DNA from: Rachicladosporium sp. CCFEE 5018
Taxonomy: Eukaryota; Ascomycota; Dothideomycetes; Cladosporiales; Cladosporiaceae
Direction of reading: 5' to 3'
Assembly: GCA_002077045.2 (NCBI GenBank)
Contig: KZ111149.1
Location: forward strand, 1,381,677 to 1,445,676
DNA length: 64,000 nt
Every line of letters begins with the position of its first letter. Within the stretch, counting starts at the first letter, position 1. Shown piece after piece: positions 41,869-52,732 of this stretch. The position numbers and the translations under genes were made by a program. The notes beneath the pieces are model-generated. The model ran no database searches, was not told the origin of the DNA, and saw only the letters and a program-made list of their open reading frames with translations.

Positions 41869-43342
41869 TCAAGCCGACGCAGATGTTGACGGTGTTACAT
41901 TACTGGCTCCACCGCCATTCCACGCGAGCAGGTTCGCCGTTCCCTCTAGTAGCTTCGCAAGTGCCCCAACAGTTGCCAGGCTGCGTATTATGGCCTTCAT
42001 CTTCTCCGGTCCCAGATAGCCATCTACGGCATACGCCGAGTGGGACGATGGCTGCAGTGAAAGCAGGTATGCTACCAGCCCTGCGACATGCGGTGACGCC
42101 ATAGAAGTGCCTTCCAGCACGTAAGTAGCGTTGCGGCTGCCGATCCAGGTGGACTCGATTTCGAGTCCGGGGGCGAAAATATCAATGCACTTGCCGTGAT
42201 TCGAGAAGCTCGCACGCTCGTCCTGGATCGTAGATGCTGCTACGGTGATAGCTAGTAAAGCGCCGGCAGGTGAGTACTCGCACGCATCTTCGTTGCCGTT
42301 TCCAGCGGCCTCAGCAAAGTGCACACCGGCTCTGACCGCAGCGTCTACAGCGTCGTTCAACAGCTGGAGCCTGTCTAGTGTGCCTATCGACATGTTCGCT
42401 ACAGCGCCCTTATAGCCTCGTCGCGACTTCGCTATATTGTGTCGATCGACCACGTACTCGATAGCCTTCAGAATATTTGACAAGCGCGCGTGATCTTTGT
42501 CGAGCGGCTTGACGGCAACGACATTCGCTCGCTTTGCAACACCATATATCCTGCCTGCTGCGATGCCGGCACAGTGAGTTCCGTGGCCGATGGTGTCTTC
42601 TTCTACCATGCCTGGGATGACATGACCCCAAGATGCGCGGTCCTCGAAGTAGTCATGCTCAACGTTGATCCCGGAGTCTATGATGTAGATGTCGACTCTA
42701 AGACCGGCCTCGCTAGCGTAAAGGTAGCTATGATTTCCATCAAGGCGAAGAGGTCTGCGATGGGAAATGCGAGCCAGGCCCCACGGTGCAGCTCGTTGGA
42801 TCTCGGGACCTTTCGGATGACTGAGGATCGGGACCTCATGATTGGGTTCGACGCGATCTACCTGTAGCTTTCGGTCAGTGTAACATTCGAAATAGAGTAC
42901 CGCTGACTCTGCTTACGTTGGGATGACGCCGAATCTGCTCGATAAGTGCATTTCCGAAGTGGCCAAAATATCCGACTATGAATGAACTGATGTTGAACGA
43001 CTTCTCCTCAGTACGAGGCCACTGCGCGTTCACATCACTTGTACCCAGGTCGAATGCAATCTGGAAGTCTGGCTCATCCACTTCGGTGAAGCTGCTGATC
43101 CGAGCTTGTTGCAGCCACACATGATGATCCTCTACTTGCTCCGCACTGACGTTTGACTTGAAGACGACAATGTGGCTGTCTGCTCTCTGTGGTCCAGCAA
43201 TACCTGACCCCCTATGCCCAGAGTAGCCAGCTCGGCTGGGCAGGCAGGCGGATATCGAAGCTTCCAGCAATACTGTCAGAAGAGCTAAGCTGCATACTCT
43301 GGTGAGGCACCTTTCCAAGTATCCCGTGGACAGTCTAGACAT
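41869..43342 (-). CDS. Secreted subtilisin-like serine protease (S8)
   Basis: Exons 42917-43342 and 41869-42861; 472 residues. The ATG is at 43342 (the frame upstream starts only with TTG). The 55-nt intron 42862-42916 (GTAAGC donor) joins RRHPN to VDRVEPNHEV, the end of the I9 propeptide. An N-terminal signal (LALLTVLLEASISACL) and an inhibitor-type propeptide (HIVVFKSNVSAEQVEDH) precede the catalytic domain: Asp in YIIDSGINVEH, His in GHGTHCAGIAAG, oxyanion Asn in AAGNGNEDAC, Ser in GTSMASPHVAG. It is a complete proteinase K-type triad and likely an extracellular endopeptidase. Confidence 0.92.
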
Positions 43343-43483
43343 GCTGATGCTCAAATCATCGGGACATAGGGGAAGTCTGCTGTCTAGGATGCGACTGGCG
43401 CACGGTCACGGGCTGCGTTCATTTGATCATTGATACATCTACACGTGCCCGCCTCTCGGATGCAATGCATTGTCGCTGCACAC

Positions 43484-43647
43484 GGGCGCGAGCCGCGATG
43501 GCTAAATTGGAGGATATGCAGGTCTGCGGCGTCTTTCATGACGGCAAGCCTAAGAACAGCGTTCCTGATACTGCACCAAAATTACTCTCGTCACGCGGAG
43601 GACTTCGTGGATGCTAGAGAAGTGTATGCCAGTGGTAGACTGACTGT
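43484..43647 (+). pseudogene. Truncated third copy of the orphan family
   Basis: The frame GREPRWLNWRICRSAASFMT, then HAEDFVDAREVYASGRL, aligns with the C-terminal third of the two paralogs (SRWLTWRIPWRTASSVTANM ... FTSPEGVFDADRAL). The N-terminal two thirds are missing, and the frame then runs on into unrelated sequence to 43939. It is a fragment left after duplication. Confidence 0.6.
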
Positions 43648-44124
43648 GATAGTCATGTCAAGTGCCCATAACCTATACGAAAGACGGGTGAACGAAATGC
43701 CGGGAGGCAAGGCGGTCCGGCGCCAAGCACGGGACGGAGAAACCGCCGTCCCGACCGATGCCTATTCGAATGCATGGTCACGCTCCTCCTTTCCTCTCCA
43801 CCTTCACAATTCTTACACATACCGTATAGACCTTTCTGCAGGCGGAGACCTGACCGTCATCGCAAATTTCATGAAGGCAATGGTGGAGATCGAACTGCAT
43901 TTGCAAGGTGCGGTTGTCACCTCGCACGAGCTCCCCTAGTGCCAGGGCTGTGGTGGCGCAGCCCGCAGCCGTCTCGCGACACAAACATGAGCAAAGCATC
44001 AGGGTCTAAGCCTTCCACCGACAAGATTTTGGTCCATTTCTCTTTCCTATTCTTCATGATCATGAACATATTTCGAGAAATCTGTGGGTCAAGACAGGTA
44101 CGGTCAAGTGTCGTTTAAGCAGCG
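43648..44124. other. Intergenic region
   Basis: About 480 bp with overlapping unconvincing frames; it includes the promoter of the gene at 44125. Confidence 0.4.
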
Positions 44125-46489
44125 ATGGCTGAGTTCGGCATTGCAGCGCGAGTTCTGCAGGTCGCCAGCTTCGGCGCAGACGTCAGCAGTGCACTGTACA
44201 AAAGCTTTCGAGATGTCAAGAACGCAGCGCGTGACATCAAAGCTCTGGCCGAGGAAGTCGACGCTACGACAAAGGTGCTCGACGCTGTGGCATCATTGCT
44301 CGGGAACCCCAAGACTGCCTCACTGCACACTACACAGCTGATCACGGACACCGAGAATGTGCTGGATGGGTGTCGCAAAGTGTTCGACGAGCTCGACAGC
44401 GCGGCAAAGCAAGCTAGCGGGGGCCTTGTCGAGCAGAGCACTTGGGGCCGCCTCACTACGAAAGCGAAAAGGCCACTCTCGAAAGGCAGAGTGACCGAGC
44501 TGCAAGGCGTGCTGGAGCGGTACAGAGGTGTGATGCATATGATGCTCACAGTTCTCCAGATCGGGGAGGGACGGAGTGCAGCGTAAGACAAACCATGCTT
44601 ATGCACGGCATACCCTTCTGACATCAGCTAGCACCACGAAGGATCTGCAAAGTCTCGAGCAGCGACTGGAAGCGCTGATCACCACACGCATCAATCTTGG
44701 CCAGGGCAAGCCTGGTATCGACACCGCCCTCGACCACATCATCGAGCCATCGGTAGCTCACGAAGCCCAGCATGACCCTAGCACCTCGCGAGGCGGATTC
44801 GACACCATGAGATTGCGCGACAATACGCCGAACATGTCTAGATCCAGACCTTCGATCGTAGGAGCGACACAATCTTCCACATCCACAGTCGGATCAGCGA
44901 GCCATGAAGGCGCCACGAATTTGCCGAACATCTCGTTCATCGCCGCTGTACAATCACCAACTCTACTCGACTCAAGTCTCACAGGTGAACAAGATGTCCC
45001 AGTTAATTCTGAAGCTGATGCACCACCGCTTCTTCCGCCGAAGCCGCTAGCACCGCGCAACCCAATTCTCTTGGACTTAGAGCACTGTAAGGCTGCGATA
45101 GATCAGCTGGCATCCAGTCTCGCAGCCACTTTGGCGCAGCTACAAGGTCAACCACACCCTAGCTCCACAGACATTAACGCAGCCCTTGATACCGCTCTTC
45201 GCCGGGTGAAACAACTCCCTGCTGGCTTGCAGTGTAGATCTTGCCGCCGTCAAATACCCTGGCGGCAGGTGGGACAATCGAGAGAACCGTGCAGAGAAGG
45301 GCGGGAATGCGTTGTGGGCTTCTTGCCGCTTCGAATGTATGCTGCGGAGTACAGTGTGAAACACATCGACGCTGATGTTTCGGAGCCACTGCAGCGAGAG
45401 AACCAGGCGGTGACAGTGTCCAGAGTTATGCACGGGCAGCCGACGACCGTGGGAGAGTACAGCATCGGACGCATCGACGCCAACGATGCGAAACCTTTGG
45501 AGCGAGGACCTCAGGCAACGATGTTGTCTGAAGGCAGCAGCAGGCAGCAGATCCCGAAGACCACGGCCAGCGGCGGGAAAACCAAGCGTACGTCTTTTAT
45601 CAGCAACGCACGTGCATCAATGCCTGCTCGCCGCCGACCCACGGCTAGGGAGCCGATTGGTCACAGGGAGGCCCAGGGGATCCCGCTGCGCTATGCAGAG
45701 TATCGCCTGTCGCGATGCGATAGCCCAGCTTCCCCGAGCTCGTCAGCTGGTGTGATCCGCAGAGTTTCCTTTACTATTGAAGTTGGGAACGCAGCGGACA
45801 CAGACAGGCTCCCCCCAATTGGACGCCTTCCTACTGCGGAGGACGGAGAGCGACATCGTGGCAGCAACCGGAGTGTGCGCGATCCCGTGTCCGATCCTCC
45901 CCTTCACCGACGCTATGACACTGTCATGGTCAGGCATAGCAGTATTGACCCTAGTCGCTGTTATGATAGCTTCCATGGTGAGGATAGCGACGAGGACGAG
46001 GAGGACGCTGTAGAGGGTGTGAAAGTCGGCTTACGCACCAGGCCGAAGCGCGGACGTCAGCCCAACCCAGCGACGGTCGCTTCCTTACTCAAGACCACTC
46101 GATCCGTGGAGGAATTGGGGTCGACTCGGTCTAGCAGTCGCAATCGTCGCCGAGCCCACTCGGAAGGCTCAGCCGTTCTCCCCGGTATGTTCATTGCGAC
46201 AAGTGCATCTATGCCGTACTCATACGCGCATATGCCGTACTCTCGACCTCCGGCTCTGGTGCGCGAGTCCAGACCGTACGCTCGATCTTCTGCTGCTCAT
46301 GCGGAGGATCCGTGGCCGAGATTACAGCGTGAGGCAGCTGGATGCCGGGACTCTGGGACATTCGTGGCTCCACCGCCGCGACCCGAGAGCCGGAATCAGG
46401 AGGCAGGTCGCGTTGTCCCTACTGATGCCGCAGCTGCACTGTTGAAGCGGTGGCTACTACCTGGGCCCGGGAATGAGCAGACTATGTAG
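44125..46489 (+). CDS. NLR-type N-terminal domain protein without NACHT; long disordered C-terminus
   Basis: Exons 44125-44582 and 44632-46489 (49-nt intron, GTAAGA donor, TTCTGAC branch, GCTAG acceptor); 771 residues. Residues 1-150 (MAEFGIAARVLQVASFGADV, then SFRDVKNAARDIKALAEEVD) are the helical N-terminal domain common to fungal STAND/NLR proteins. A coiled segment LQSLEQRLEALITTRINLG follows, and the rest is Ser/Arg/Pro-rich and probably unstructured. No P-loop, ankyrin or WD repeats are present. It could be a stand-alone signalling adaptor. An alternative acceptor 4 nt upstream (CATCAG) with a GTGCAG donor would change two residues. Confidence 0.7.
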
Positions 46490-46877
46490 TCATGGCCTGG
46501 CGATGTAATGAGCATCTGATTCAGTCATGAAGCGTAGGTACCTACATGTTGTATATGCATCCCCGCGGAGATAAGGTTCGCAAGTGCCGAGGATGCCACG
46601 CTCGGATGGTACAGCTTCCGAAACCCACGACAACTCTTGCTCCCCACCATAACAAACATCATCGATGCGACGTCTGCACCAGACTGTCAGTCTCCCTCTT
46701 CCACCAGCATTGCGATTGATGACTGAGTATTCGAGGACTTTACAGCAGTGACTCTCAGCTTTCTGGTCAGAAGATTGGACCCAGAGCCCTCCCCTTCAGA
46801 GTTTCGTGGCCGCGGAGCGGAGTCGATGGCCGTGAATGACTCCATGTCAAGTCCACTATTGTCTAACCCTCAACATC
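46490..46877. other. Intergenic region
   Basis: About 390 bp without a supported feature. Confidence 0.45.
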
Positions 46878-47380
46878 ATGTCGACGTGTGCCCAGAGCCT
46901 TGGAAGAGTATCTGTACCGCAAGTTCCGCCCGAGGACTACGATTGGGACGGGCTTTACGTCTGCAATACAGCATCTGGTGCGATTCGTTTACGATACTCG
47001 TGGCCTTACAGAGGTTTCCACCGGGCTTCTGGACGCCGTAGCGCGGAGGAGATCGAGGACACGCTGTTGAACTGTGCGTCATTGAGCACAACATAGGTGG
47101 CAAGAAGCCAGGAAAGCGCATTGCGACTGCTGGCGACGCACTTGACGAGATTGAACACCTCTCCGCGGCCAAGCTTCCGCTGTATACATTCTCCGTCGAG
47201 ATGCCCAAGACCTGGTCCGCCATGCACGTACGTTTCGCGCAATATCGCCTTGGCTCGATCCACTTTCATCGATGTGTTCCGAGACTCTGGCTGTCCCGGC
47301 GTTGGTACCTGTGGCCGTAACAGTACTCCAAGCAATATGGAATCGATACGCACTTGCGGCAGCGGACTCGTCACCGTTGA
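46878..47380 (+). pseudogene. Possible decayed or unresolved small gene
   Basis: The plus strand reads MSTCAQSLGRVSVPQVPPED, then RRSAEEIEDTLLN in one frame, then from about 47075 in another frame VIEHNIGGKKPGKRIATAGD and LPLYTFSVEMPKTWSAMH, which ends exactly at a consensus GTACGT donor (47228). A possible acceptor at 47323 would add a last exon to a TGA at 47380. A frameshift near 47070 is needed. Composition looks coding, but no family is recognised. Confidence 0.3.
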
Positions 47381-47513
47381 TAGAGGACGGTAGGTCGTTA
47401 CCAGTCGACATGACTACTTCTTCCATCCTCTCTGGTGCTTTGCTCCTCTTGATCGCAGATTTACCCCCAATGATCCCACGCGAGCATTGGGCTTTGTCTT
47501 TCGCTCCGGTAGG

Positions 47514-49505
47514 ATGCTCTCTCGCACTGCCCTGCGCATCGCAGCATTCTGCGTCTCCTTGACCACACTTTCCTTTCTCGCTCTCTTCTCAATTCATCGA
47601 CTGTTCCTTCCGAGTCTCGTCTACCTCCACCCTACGCTTCGCTCTCAATTCCCAGATCTCGCAGTCTACGGCCTCTACAAAAAGGCCGTCTTCCACAGCT
47701 CCCCTCATACCCCACCTACGCCCAACATCATTCGCTGGGATGATGGAGCATGCTCTTCAGGCTATGTCCTCGCCTCCCTCAATGGCCCCTCGGTCCCACA
47801 CCCAGGCCCAAGCATCTTCACCACCTCCGGGGACCTGATCTGGCATAGCAGCGACTACGGCGTGGCCATGAATCTGCGCTTGCAGAGATACAATGATAGC
47901 CCCGTACTGACGTTCTGGGCGGGCGAGAAAGCTGCAACGAGCGGGAGGGGAAGCTACTACATCCTGAATGAGAGGTACGAGCTTGTGAGAAAAGTCGATG
48001 CGATGGGGGAAGGATTATTCGGGGACCTACATGAGTTCCTCATCACGCCAGAGAACACCGCGATCTTGACAGTGTACAACACCACCATCGCGGATCTCTC
48101 GGGGATGGGTCTCGGCAGAGGAGAGCGCAGCTGGGTTACGGACAGCCTGTTCCAAGAGATTGACCTCGAAACCGGCGAATTGCTCTTCCAGTGGAGCGCG
48201 CTGGACCACTTCGATCCGACGGAGACGTACATGGGCCAGCCATTGAGTGGATTCTCAGAAGATAATGGCTTCGACAGCTTCCATATCAACTCCGTGGATA
48301 GGCACCCGGTCTCAAGCGACTACCTGGTGAGCAGTAGACATACGCATACCGTCTCGCTGATTTCTGGTGAAGACGGCGAAGTCCTCTGGGTTCTCGGCGG
48401 AGCGGACAATGACTTCGAAGACCTGGCTCTCGAAGCTAGAGAAGGCGGCGGCGCAACGGAGTTCAGATGGCAGCATGATGCTCGTTTTGTTGACGCTACC
48501 TTGCTACCAGGCGAGCTGCGACAGCACGGAGACGAAGAAGAAGGAGTATACTACATCAGTCTGTTCGACAACCAGAAAGCCGGCCCACTCCATCGCGATG
48601 CCACGCAAAGCCGAGGCCTGATACTACGACTAGACACCCGTGACGAAGACTTCATGACAGCTGAGATCGTCCAAAGCTTCACCTCGACTTACGGCACTCT
48701 CGCCGGCAGCCAAGGCAGTGTGCAGATCTTGCCGCCCACCATGTCATCCGAGACTGATGAGGTGACAGACGCAAAAGTCCTTATCGGCTGGGGCGCCAGC
48801 GCAATGTACACTCAGCATTCTTTTCTCACTGGGGAGGTGGAGTGTGAGATCCACTTCGCGCCCTCCATCACCTTTTCCTGGGAACGGGCGAAGAGCTATC
48901 ACTTCTCTAAGATCGCTGCTGGGGAGTGGATCGGCAAGCCGGGTGCGACGCCTGATGTCAGTCTCGCAGAGGGAAAGATTTGGGTGAGTTGGAACGGCGA
49001 CACGGGGGTGAGGAACTGGGAACTACAGGGACGGCTTAAAATGGAGGAAGAGGCACCAGGGGATGAGATGCAGGAGAGTTGGGTGACACTATCCACTGCG
49101 CCGAGAAGTGGGTTTGAGACGATGATAGAGATGCCAAATCAGGAGGAGAAGTACTCGAGCTTCAGAATCGTGGGTGTTGACGACCACAGGGCGGCATTGG
49201 GCATCTCTGGCGAGTTCGCATTGCTTTCTCCCGATGCTGCGAGATCTTGGACTCGGACACTCTTTCTAATCTTCTTCGGGCTCGTCGCATTACTCGCCGC
49301 AGTCATCGGCATATCAGCACTCGGACTTCTCGCGCGAGCTTTGCCACGAAAATGGTGCGGCCAAAATCGTAGCATGGTACTGACTAGAGGCGGTAGGTGG
49401 ACTGACCTGGGCTGGGACAAGCTGAGTCAGGACTTCAAGACCCAAGACTGGAGTTTCGAAGCGCTGCGAGGAGGGCCTAAGAGCCCGAAGTATCGACCGC
49501 TCTGA
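47514..49505 (+). CDS. Arylsulfotransferase (ASST)-like membrane protein
   Basis: 663 residues from the first ATG (47514; the open frame upstream begins with TTG). An N-terminal transmembrane helix (FCVSLTTLSFLALFSIHRLF) is followed by a beta-propeller-type domain. Typical motifs: FTTSGDLIWHSSDYG, DLHEFLITPENTAILTVYNT, FQEIDLETGELLFQWSALDH, FDSFHINSVDRHPVSSDYLV with its conserved His, and WVLGGADNDF, as in fungal arylsulfotransferase families. A C-terminal helix (LIFFGLVALLAAVIGISALG) gives a second anchor. Intronless. The substrate is not known; fungal members are mostly uncharacterised. Confidence 0.85.
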   Translation: MLSRTALRIAAFCVSLTTLSFLALFSIHRLFLPSLVYLHPTLRSQFPDLAVYGLYKKAVFHSSPHTPPTPNIIRWDDGACSSGYVLASLNGPSVPHPGPSIFTTSGDLIWHSSDYGVAMNLRLQRYNDSPVLTFWAGEKAATSGRGSYYILNERYELVRKVDAMGEGLFGDLHEFLITPENTAILTVYNTTIADLSGMGLGRGERSWVTDSLFQEIDLETGELLFQWSALDHFDPTETYMGQPLSGFSEDNGFDSFHINSVDRHPVSSDYLVSSRHTHTVSLISGEDGEVLWVLGGADNDFEDLALEAREGGGATEFRWQHDARFVDATLLPGELRQHGDEEEGVYYISLFDNQKAGPLHRDATQSRGLILRLDTRDEDFMTAEIVQSFTSTYGTLAGSQGSVQILPPTMSSETDEVTDAKVLIGWGASAMYTQHSFLTGEVECEIHFAPSITFSWERAKSYHFSKIAAGEWIGKPGATPDVSLAEGKIWVSWNGDTGVRNWELQGRLKMEEEAPGDEMQESWVTLSTAPRSGFETMIEMPNQEEKYSSFRIVGVDDHRAALGISGEFALLSPDAARSWTRTLFLIFFGLVALLAAVIGISALGLLARALPRKWCGQNRSMVLTRGGRWTDLGWDKLSQDFKTQDWSFEALRGGPKSPKYRPL

Positions 49506-50401
49506 CACTTCTCGTTGTCCGAGACGGCTCGAACTCTATGGTGACACTACCTCGGATACTGGGCCTGCAGTAGAAATATTCTGAAGTAGGGGGGGGTGCT
49601 TCAGGTGTATAGTGTGAGCAACCGCTGCTCTTTGCGACATTGGAGGGCTTCGAATGCATCCGCCTCGAGACACCCCGATGTTCTAGATATGCATAGCCTT
49701 CTCGGCACATCTTTGCCCGGCGGTTGCCGTAGGGTTCCTCGCTAATCTGGCTGATGTCTCACGCCGGCGTTCACAATACCATGTTGCATCACACTTGACA
49801 GACTGCTCAGTACCAGAACAAGCTCAGCCACGACTTCGTCACATTCCAGACTTGGATTTTCGAGGCGCTACGAAGCGGCAGTAGCACTCGCCCCTGTGGA
49901 ACATGACCCAGCTACCCACTTCCCGGGCCAACATGCAGCGGGCGTTAGGGCTCTGCCATGCGATGCCTTTCAATACATGTACCGAGTCATGAGCTCTGGG
50001 AGGAGATGTTCGGATTTGGCTTGCCTTGTCTCCACCATTTAAGCTATGGCCGGCTCGCCCAACACGTGGACGGGAACACGCATCCAACAGTTCCTCGTCA
50101 CATTTCTTCCAGATCGTAGGGCTGAACAGTCTACCCGCCAGCATCGCATCATTGCATCTTCCCGCTGCTGCAGGTGAGAAAGGCCTGGAAATGAGGGTAG
50201 CAGTACGAAAAGGAGCTTGTTTTCGTGGTGGGCAGATACAGTGTATCGTGTTGTACAGTACATATCGACATGAACGACCCTGGGCTATACATCCACAACG
50301 CCTTGCCATGAGCACATCCATCGAGAGTGCTGTGTTCCTTTTCCGGTACTCCAAACGCCGCCGCCGTCGTCACCCAATCCGATACAATCACAGCCAAAGA
50401 C
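49506..50401. other. Convergent intergenic region, about 900 bp
   Basis: No convincing gene. ORFs on both strands at 49839-50475 are Arg/Pro-rich shadows. It contains the 3' UTRs of the two flanking genes. Confidence 0.45.
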
Positions 50402-51904
50402 TCATACCGCATACCCCGTCCTTTCCTCCCTCTCCCGTTCCCTACTCCCCAAATCCGTCTCATCCTCCACCCTAAACTCAACCTCCCTCTTAATCCCTCC
50501 CCCTCCATACCCCACGCCCCTCCCCTGCTCTCTAAGAGGCATCTCGTCGCTCTCCCCCGACAAACTCCCTTGACTCCGCACCTTACTTCCCAGACTCTTG
50601 CCCATGCCGCCGGCGATCTTACTCCTATGCCCTGCACTCTTGCCGCCATCAAATGTCTCGAGGCCGTAACTCGAGTACGCCGAGGAGGATTTATTGGTAT
50701 GCCCTTGCGAGTGCGGGATGTACAGGCCGTCGGCTGTGTATGCTGCGTGGGGTGGAGGGTGGCGGTGTGCAGAGGGGTTTGAGCGCGAGTGTGAGGAGGA
50801 GTGGTGGGTGAGGTTGAAAATGGATTTGGAGAGGTACTCCCAGTAGGTGCGGGAGAGGGCGAGGTTCTGCAGGAACGAGAAGTCAGTACGGGTACGGCAG
50901 GTTGCCAGATTCGCAGGGATGGTTGCTTGAGGGACCCAGTAGCAGGAGAATTTGCAAATTGGCGGGCATGATCGTGCGCTCAACATTTGCGACGTTATGC
51001 GACAGTGCTGAGGGACAACAGAAGGAGGTGGACTCACAGCGCCCAAGATTCCGAACCCAAGCTCGAGATCTCCCCAAATAGCAGCCCATCCATAAGTCCA
51101 GCTCGTGTCTGTCGTGACAAGCCCAAGACTGGCTGTCCTGACTACCGCGAAAGCCGTGGATCTGAAGTACCGTCAGCTCGAGTCCAGCTCTGAACATTGC
51201 AGAGAACACCATACATGACACCCAAACCCATCAGCCCGCACACGGCGATCTTGTTCTTCATGCTCAGACTTAAGTCCCAGACTACTGCGACTGGCAGAAG
51301 CGTACAGAGCACATCAGCCAGCACACTCACAGCTATTACTCTCGTCAGCTCCCCGATCTCTCGACATAGCTCACAGCAACATACCAGTCTGCACATAAAT
51401 CGAATAAATCCTCACTTTCGCATCCCAGCACTTCGTCGCCGGCCCAGTCCAATAGGCGCTCATAGGCCTGCACTCCGCAAACAGCACAATGACCGGCAGC
51501 AAAGTCGTGACCACCAGCAAGGTAATCAGCCCCCACAGTCCCCATCTCAACTTCTTCGTACTCTTGATCCTCAGCACGAGCAAGCAAACGCTCACCTTCA
51601 GCAGACACAGTATCGGGAACAAGAACAACTGCGTAAGCATCGTCATCATGTTCACCTGCTGGTAGTCGGCCTTCGACAGCGTCCAGCGGTGCTTGCCATT
51701 GCCATGGCGCAGCGAGATGAACTGGCAGGTTATGCGGCCGATTGTTGGGATAGTCGCGGCGGCTATGCAATAGTCGTCGTTTCCTAGGGCGCGGCGGGCG
51801 TGGCGGACTATGAGGCGGAGGGTTGTGGTGCTGAGCGTTACGATCAGGGTTAATATGGCGATGACGAAGAGCGTGGGGCCGATGTTGTCGGTGTCGCGGG
51901 CCAT
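50402..51904 (-). CDS. Pth11-like/rhodopsin-fold seven-helix membrane protein
   Basis: Four exons: 51385-51904, 51215-51332, 51038-51161 and 50402-50866; 408 residues. Introns are 52 (GTATGT), 53 (GTATGG) and 171 nt (GTGAGT). Splicing gives LVVTTLLPVIVLFAECRPMS, VSVLADVLCTLLPVAVVWDL and SLSMKNKIAVCGLMGLGVIS, then RTASLGLVTTDTSWTYGWAA with LELGFGILGANLALSR, the C-terminal half of the fungal rhodopsin-like fold (C-x-W, D-x-L-P, SW-E motifs). The C-terminal 150 residues are disordered and Ser/Gly/Arg-rich. It is likely a plasma-membrane receptor-like protein; the ligand is unknown. The third intron is longer than usual, so its boundaries are less certain. Confidence 0.85.
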
Positions 51905-52732
51905 GATGGAGGTCGGGTTGAAGAGGTGGTGGCGGTGGTGGTGGTAGGTTATTCCCTGCTAGCCGTCGAGTCTGTTGCGCGGTGGGCGTCGTATTCGATG
52001 GACCAGTGCCTCAGTGGCCGGTCGATTCGACGCTGGCCAACTCACAGTTGCGCAAGGCCTCACAGAGTATGTCGAGTTCCAGTGATGAGACGGTCGTTAT
52101 GTGGTGCAGATCCGATGGTGGGATATCAAATCTAGCAGGGCTCACATTGGTGATCTGCTCAATGCGCTCGTGTCGTTATCGTATCGCATGAACCGAAACT
52201 ACCAGTGTGACAGACGCGCCAACGCTGCAGTGCTTCTAGGTAAGAGCTCTCAGCAATGCAGATCTATCCAGGTCCCACTACACAGCAACACAGCACTTCC
52301 AGGCACGAAGATCCAGAATATCCAGAAGACGATGCTCCATCTCGGAAACCGGCAACCCTCCCCATCATAAAGCCCCAGCCGCGCAGCAGCATTGCGGTGC
52401 GGGCGCTGCTCAACGGACCTGGACGCCGCATCAAGCCCAGCAGCAGATCATCCTGGAGGTGCGATTTCAAGCGAGCGATTCAAGTCCTGCATCCACAATT
52501 CTGTCACGCTCCCCGCTACTGGAATGATAGTGGATAGGCGATCGCAGTTCCTGCATTTGGAAGCGTGCGTCGATCGTGCAGGTCGTGCCATGGTCAGAGC
52601 GTGGGTAGCAGGGATATGCGGGTGCATCTGTCTAGTACTGCGCTGTAGATATCATTTCTTTCCCTACTCTGCACCCTCCCTTCTTCCTGCAGGTCACTTG
52701 TCAGCATCTCCCCTGTTGACAGCACCACAATC
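51905..52732. promoter_or_regulatory. Divergent intergenic region, about 830 bp
   Basis: It lies between the divergent receptor and GMC genes. A GGTGGTGGCGGTGGTGGTGG-type microsatellite lies near 51925-51945. The pyrimidine-rich tract TTTCTTTCCCTACTCTGC precedes the GMC start. Confidence 0.45.
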
